DNA from: UBA5336 sp964492485
GTDB lineage: Bacteria > Pseudomonadota > Alphaproteobacteria > Caulobacterales > Hyphomonadaceae
NCBI GenBank assembly: GCA_964492485.1
Contig: CAZBKM010000001.1
Coordinates: 1 to 64,000 of the forward strand
Direction: 5' to 3'
Length of the DNA stretch: 64,000 bases
Positions 60,101 through 64,000 of the stretch are shown in pieces; position 1 is the first letter of the stretch; every line of letters starts with the position of its first letter. A model generated the notes under the pieces. That model worked only from the letters and a program-made list of their open reading frames with translations. It was not told the origin of the DNA and did not search any database. The translations under genes were made by a program, and so were the position numbers.

Positions 60101-61385
60101 GCCGGGGCCAGTAGAGAAGCAGCGCGCCGGCGCGAAACAGGTACATGCCCAGAAAGGCCAGCCAGACGCCCTGATTGCCCAGCGCCGGGCGCAACAGGAG
60201 ATCGCTGCCAACATAGAGGGTCGTGCTGATCACGGCGGCGTTGCGCAGGGCGCGACCCTGCGTCGTCCCGAGAAACAGACCGTCGAGTTGCCACGCCGCG
60301 ACCCCCAGCACCGGTACCCCGGCGCAATAGGGCAGGAAGGCAAGGGCAGCGTCCCTCGCCTGGGGATCGCTGACCCAGGTGCGTATGACCCCTGGACCGC
60401 CGAACAGGAAAAGCAGGGCGAACCCGATGGACGCCGTGGCCGCCAGCTCCGACGTGATCCGGGCGGCCCGCCGGACGCGCGCAGGATCGCGACGCCCGAA
60501 GGCTTCGCCCGCTTCCTTTTCGGCCACGAACGCAAAACTGTCTAGGACGAAGGCCGAGACCGCCACGAACTGCAGAAGGATCTGATTTCCCGCCAGCGCG
60601 ACCGTTCCGACCTGGGCGCCGGCATTGGCGAACCAGGCGAAGCAGAACAGAAGCGCAAGGGTTCGGATCATGATGTCGCGATTGGCCGCAAACAGGGCAA
60701 CCAGCTTGTCCCGGTCGAGAAGCGGTGCCGTGCGCAAAAGGTTGCGGCGCACGACCAGGAGGCCAAAGGCCAGCGCGCTCCATTCCGCGAGTGCCGTACC
60801 GGCGCCGATCCCTGCCGGGCCCCAGTCGAGGAGGGCAACGAACACCGTATCCAGGGCTGCATTCAGACCGTTCAGCACGACCTGAAAGGCGAGCAGAAGC
60901 CGGGTGTGTCCCCGGCCAAGCAGCCAGCCGGTGACGGCATAGCCCATCAGGGCGGCGGGCGCGCCCCAGATGCGGGCATCGAAATAGGTTGCGGCAAGGG
61001 ACTCGACGGTTGCGGTGGCGCTGAACCCGGCAAGCGCTACCTGGCGCGTCAGCGGAAAGGTGACCAGGATCAGGAGGCCGAGCCCGCCTGCGAGGCCCAG
61101 GGCCCGGACCAGCGTCGCGCGGCTTTCGTCCGCCTGCCCGGCGCCCTCGGCCTGTGCCGTCAACGCCGTTGTCGACATGCGGAGGAAGCCGAAGGCCCAG
61201 TAGAGAAAGCTGAACGTGACCGAGGCGATGCCCACCGCCGCCAGGTCTGGCGCCGTGCCGAAACGTCCCATCACGGCGGTATCGACAACGCCTGTCATGG
61301 CCGTCGCCGCCTGGGCGAGCACGATCGGCCAGGCAAGCACCAGCGTGCGCCGCCGGGTCAGTGCGGGCAGGGCTGGCGCGGACAA
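60048..61385 (-). CDS. MATE-family efflux transporter (DinF-like)
   Basis: 445 residues, about 12 transmembrane helices. The start (TRRRTLVLAWPIVLAQAATA MTGVVDTAVMGRFG) and AVSAFVLDSFAFVAEKEAGE AFGRRDPARVRRA match the DinF branch of MATE antiporters, which export cationic compounds. The only start that keeps helix 1 is TTG 61385, four bases after the nitroreductase stop. It is convergent with pyrD and overlaps its last 53 bases. Confidence 0.9.
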   Translation of the reverse strand: MSAPALPALTRRRTLVLAWPIVLAQAATAMTGVVDTAVMGRFGTAPDLAAVGIASVTFSFLYWAFGFLRMSTTALTAQAEGAGQADESRATLVRALGLAGGLGLLILVTFPLTRQVALAGFSATATVESLAATYFDARIWGAPAALMGYAVTGWLLGRGHTRLLLAFQVVLNGLNAALDTVFVALLDWGPAGIGAGTALAEWSALAFGLLVVRRNLLRTAPLLDRDKLVALFAANRDIMIRTLALLFCFAWFANAGAQVGTVALAGNQILLQFVAVSAFVLDSFAFVAEKEAGEAFGRRDPARVRRAARITSELAATASIGFALLFLFGGPGVIRTWVSDPQARDAALAFLPYCAGVPVLGVAAWQLDGLFLGTTQGRALRNAAVISTTLYVGSDLLLRPALGNQGVWLAFLGMYLFRAGALLLYWPRLMASVADDRFPPLPRPS

Positions 61386-61389
61386 GGGA

Positions 61390-62067
61390 TCAGAAGCCGC
61401 GGAATTCGGCGACCTCGTCCAGACCGGCCCGCTCCGAGCGCAGGGCGTTGACCGGATGGGTCCAGTCGGGATGACCCACCGCCATGCCGCAATAGACCAT
61501 CTCCGTGTCGCCCAGGCTGAAATGCGCTTTCAGGGAGGGGCGCACGATGCCCCAGCATTCCTGCATGCAGGTCCCCCAGCCGCGTTCCACCGCCAGCAGC
61601 GCCAGCGTCTGCATGAACATCCCCATATGGGCCCACTGGCCATGCCCCATCCGCTCATCGATGACGAAGAACAGGGCCGCAGGGGCACCGAAAAACCTGA
61701 AATTGTTGGAGAACCAGGCGCGCCGGGCGGCCTTGTCCTCGCGCGGGATCTCCAGCGCTTCATACATCATTTCGCCGACCTTGCGGCGCCGGTCATTGTA
61801 GACCCCCCAAAGGCCCTCAGGGTAGATCGGCCGATCGGTGGGTTCGCCGCCGGGGGCCTCGGCCAGCACCCGGGCCGCGGTCTCGATCACCGCCATCTGG
61901 GCGTCGCCGGTGACGACGATCGTGCGCCAGGGCTGCACGTTCCCGCCCGACGGCGCGCGCTGCGCCTGGCGGAGCCAGCCGGCAAGCTCGTCGCGGGTCA
62001 GGTGCGTGTCGGTGAAGGCCCGTACCGAGAGCCGGCGGTCCACCGCATCCGAAACAGATACTGTCAT
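61390..62067 (-). CDS. Nitroreductase-family flavoprotein
   Basis: 225 residues. FMN-dependent NAD(P)H oxidoreductase fold: VDRRLSVRAFTDTHLTRDEL and LRQAQRAPSGGNVQPWRTIV V at the start, MGMFMQTLALLAVERGWGTC MQE in the middle and VYCGMAVGHPDWTHPVNALR SER at the end. These reduce nitroaromatics or quinones; the natural substrate is unknown. GGAGGAG before ATG 62067. Directly followed by the MATE gene, suggesting a detoxification pair. Confidence 0.92.
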   Translation of the reverse strand: MTVSVSDAVDRRLSVRAFTDTHLTRDELAGWLRQAQRAPSGGNVQPWRTIVVTGDAQMAVIETAARVLAEAPGGEPTDRPIYPEGLWGVYNDRRRKVGEMMYEALEIPREDKAARRAWFSNNFRFFGAPAALFFVIDERMGHGQWAHMGMFMQTLALLAVERGWGTCMQECWGIVRPSLKAHFSLGDTEMVYCGMAVGHPDWTHPVNALRSERAGLDEVAEFRGF

Positions 62068-62123
62068 CGTCGTTATCTCCTCCGCTGACCGATCTGTAGC
62101 GGCCAGACGCGGAGGTGCAAATG

Positions 62124-62156
62124 CCGCCGGGCGTGCGGCAGGAGCACGCCCGGCGG
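62124..62156 (-). terminator. Hairpin downstream of the glycine-zipper OmpA gene
   Basis: Perfect 13-bp stem (62124-62136 with 62144-62156) and 7-base loop, about 90 bases past the stop of the minus-strand OmpA gene, followed on that strand by CATTTGC. Probably a terminator before the nitroreductase operon. Confidence 0.6.
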
Positions 62157-62245
62157 GCTTGCGGTCTCAATCCATCCATGACCGGAAACCGGCCTGGCCG
62201 CCAACGGGCCGACAGGCCGCTTCGGGTCTGCCCACGTAACGGACG

Positions 62246-62899
62246 TCAGCCTTCGACGATCGGCGTCAGCACCATCTCCACGCGGCGATTCGCGGCGCGG
62301 CCGGCCTCGGTCTCGTTGGAGGCGATCGGCTGGGTTTCGCCACGACCTGCCGTCGCGATCCGGACCTCGTTCACGCCGCGCGACATCAAATAGCTGGCCA
62401 CGGAATCGGCCCGGCGCTGCGACAGGCGCATGTTGTAGTCGTCCGGTCCGTCCGCACTGGCGTGGCCGATGATGTCGATGCTGGTCTTGGGGTATTCGCT
62501 CAACGTCGCTGCGACGTCATTGAGCGGGCCGTAGAAATTCGACTGGATCTCGGCGCTGTTGACCGGAAAGGTCACATCTGCGGGCATGGTCAACTGAAGC
62601 TGGTCGCCGACGCGCGCCACTTCGATGCCGGTGTTCTGGGTCTGGCGACGCAGGGCGGCTTCTTGCCGGTCCATGTAGTTGCCGACCGCGCCGCCCGCGA
62701 TGGCGCCCACCACCGCGCCGATGGCGGCGTTCCGGCCATCGTCGCCACCGGCCAGGGTGCCAAGCGCGGCGCCTCCCAGCGCACCCACACCGGCGCCGAT
62801 GGCGGTGCGCTGGCCGATCTGGCTGCGGCCCGTATCGGGATTTGTCACACACGCGGCGAGCGTGGTGCAGGCGAGTGCGGATATCAGAACCTTGCGCAT
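62246..62899 (-). CDS. OmpA-family lipoprotein with glycine zipper (YiaD-like)
   Basis: 217 residues. Lipobox (LAAC), a glycine-zipper region (RTAIGAGVGALGGAALGTLA and AAIGAVVGAIAGGAVGNYMD, about 30-78) and a C-terminal OmpA domain: IDIIGHASADGPDDYNMRLS QRRADSVASYLMSRGVNEVR with ASNETEAGRAANRRVEM. Glycine zippers can insert or oligomerise in membranes. A canonical AAAGGAGG precedes ATG 62899. Confidence 0.92.
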   Translation of the reverse strand: MRKVLISALACTTLAACVTNPDTGRSQIGQRTAIGAGVGALGGAALGTLAGGDDGRNAAIGAVVGAIAGGAVGNYMDRQEAALRRQTQNTGIEVARVGDQLQLTMPADVTFPVNSAEIQSNFYGPLNDVAATLSEYPKTSIDIIGHASADGPDDYNMRLSQRRADSVASYLMSRGVNEVRIATAGRGETQPIASNETEAGRAANRRVEMVLTPIVEG

Positions 62900-63023
62900 A
62901 AAAGGCCTCCTTTCGGGATCAAGGCAGGGATTCGTGCGGGGTCATCCGTTCGCTGCCCCCGACCCGGCCCTTACGCCCCGCATGTGGCAAAATCACGTCG
63001 GCTCCCGCCGGGCGGGACGGCGG

Positions 63024-64000
<977 letters not shown>

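Overview
The window is about 66% GC chromosomal DNA from an alphaproteobacterium. The evidence is a Cox operon in the order ctaC-ctaD-ctaB-coxF-like-ctaG-ctaE-SURF1, followed by thrC; the run NDUFA12-mlaD-DUF2155-aat-accC-accB-aroQ; a Caulobacter-style cpa/tad pilus cluster; and a remnant of the large alphaproteobacterial class II ribonucleotide reductase. I infer a member of the Caulobacterales/Maricaulales/Hyphomonadales area, perhaps a marine prosthecate heterotroph, but no 16S gene is present to confirm it. No phage, transposase, integron or CRISPR was seen.

Layout. 1-55 is the 3' part of tRNA-Glu, followed by a decayed acyl-CoA dehydrogenase tail. 419-6973 is a DeoR regulator divergent from a TonB-dependent receptor, a Tat-exported PhoD-type phosphatase lipoprotein and a DUF5690 membrane protein. 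This looks like a regulated route for taking up and dephosphorylating an organophosphate. 7131-17981 is a tad pilus cluster: flp pilin, cpaB, cpaC, a very short CpaD-like lipoprotein, a TadG-like protein with 38 consecutive aspartates, two TadE-like pseudopilins, cpaE, cpaF, tadB, tadC, tadD. The last eight genes are almost all joined by 4-base stop/start overlaps. 18079-20109 (minus) holds tldD and a TPR protein. 20259-26489 encodes aa3-type cytochrome oxidase and its assembly factors, followed by thrC, an acetyltransferase and an EAL-domain protein. 29840-34331 carries yqgE, a peroxiredoxin, an exported pentapeptide-repeat protein and a 789-residue protein ending in the class II RNR TSCPD and zinc-ribbon module.

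34522-40029 covers a complex I accessory subunit (NDUFA12), MlaD, DUF2155, aat, biotin carboxylase genes, aroQ and thiS-thiG. 40268-46421 (minus) has a DsbA-like lipoprotein, an M48 protease with TPRs, and an fbpABC-type Fe(III) transporter behind a Fur-like box. 46640-49407 has a small unknown gene, thiO and an acyl-CoA dehydrogenase. 49609-55738 (minus) has an OmpA lipoprotein, a second TonB-dependent receptor, uvrC and a small membrane protein. 55929-62899 has aspartate aminotransferase, dps, a LysR regulator, pyrD, a MATE transporter, a nitroreductase and a glycine-zipper OmpA lipoprotein. 63024-64000 is the 3' end of uvrA, with an apparent 1-base frameshift.

The most interesting non-gene signal is a dispersed repeat family of two modules (A and B, each about 105 bp) at 17976, 29545, 30991, 40094 and 49405, with a decayed copy at 22907. 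Module A contains a hairpin with a compensatory base-pair change between copies. The ends of the element carry CTAGAG/CTTTAG-type sequence that supplies the TAG stop codon of four neighbouring genes.
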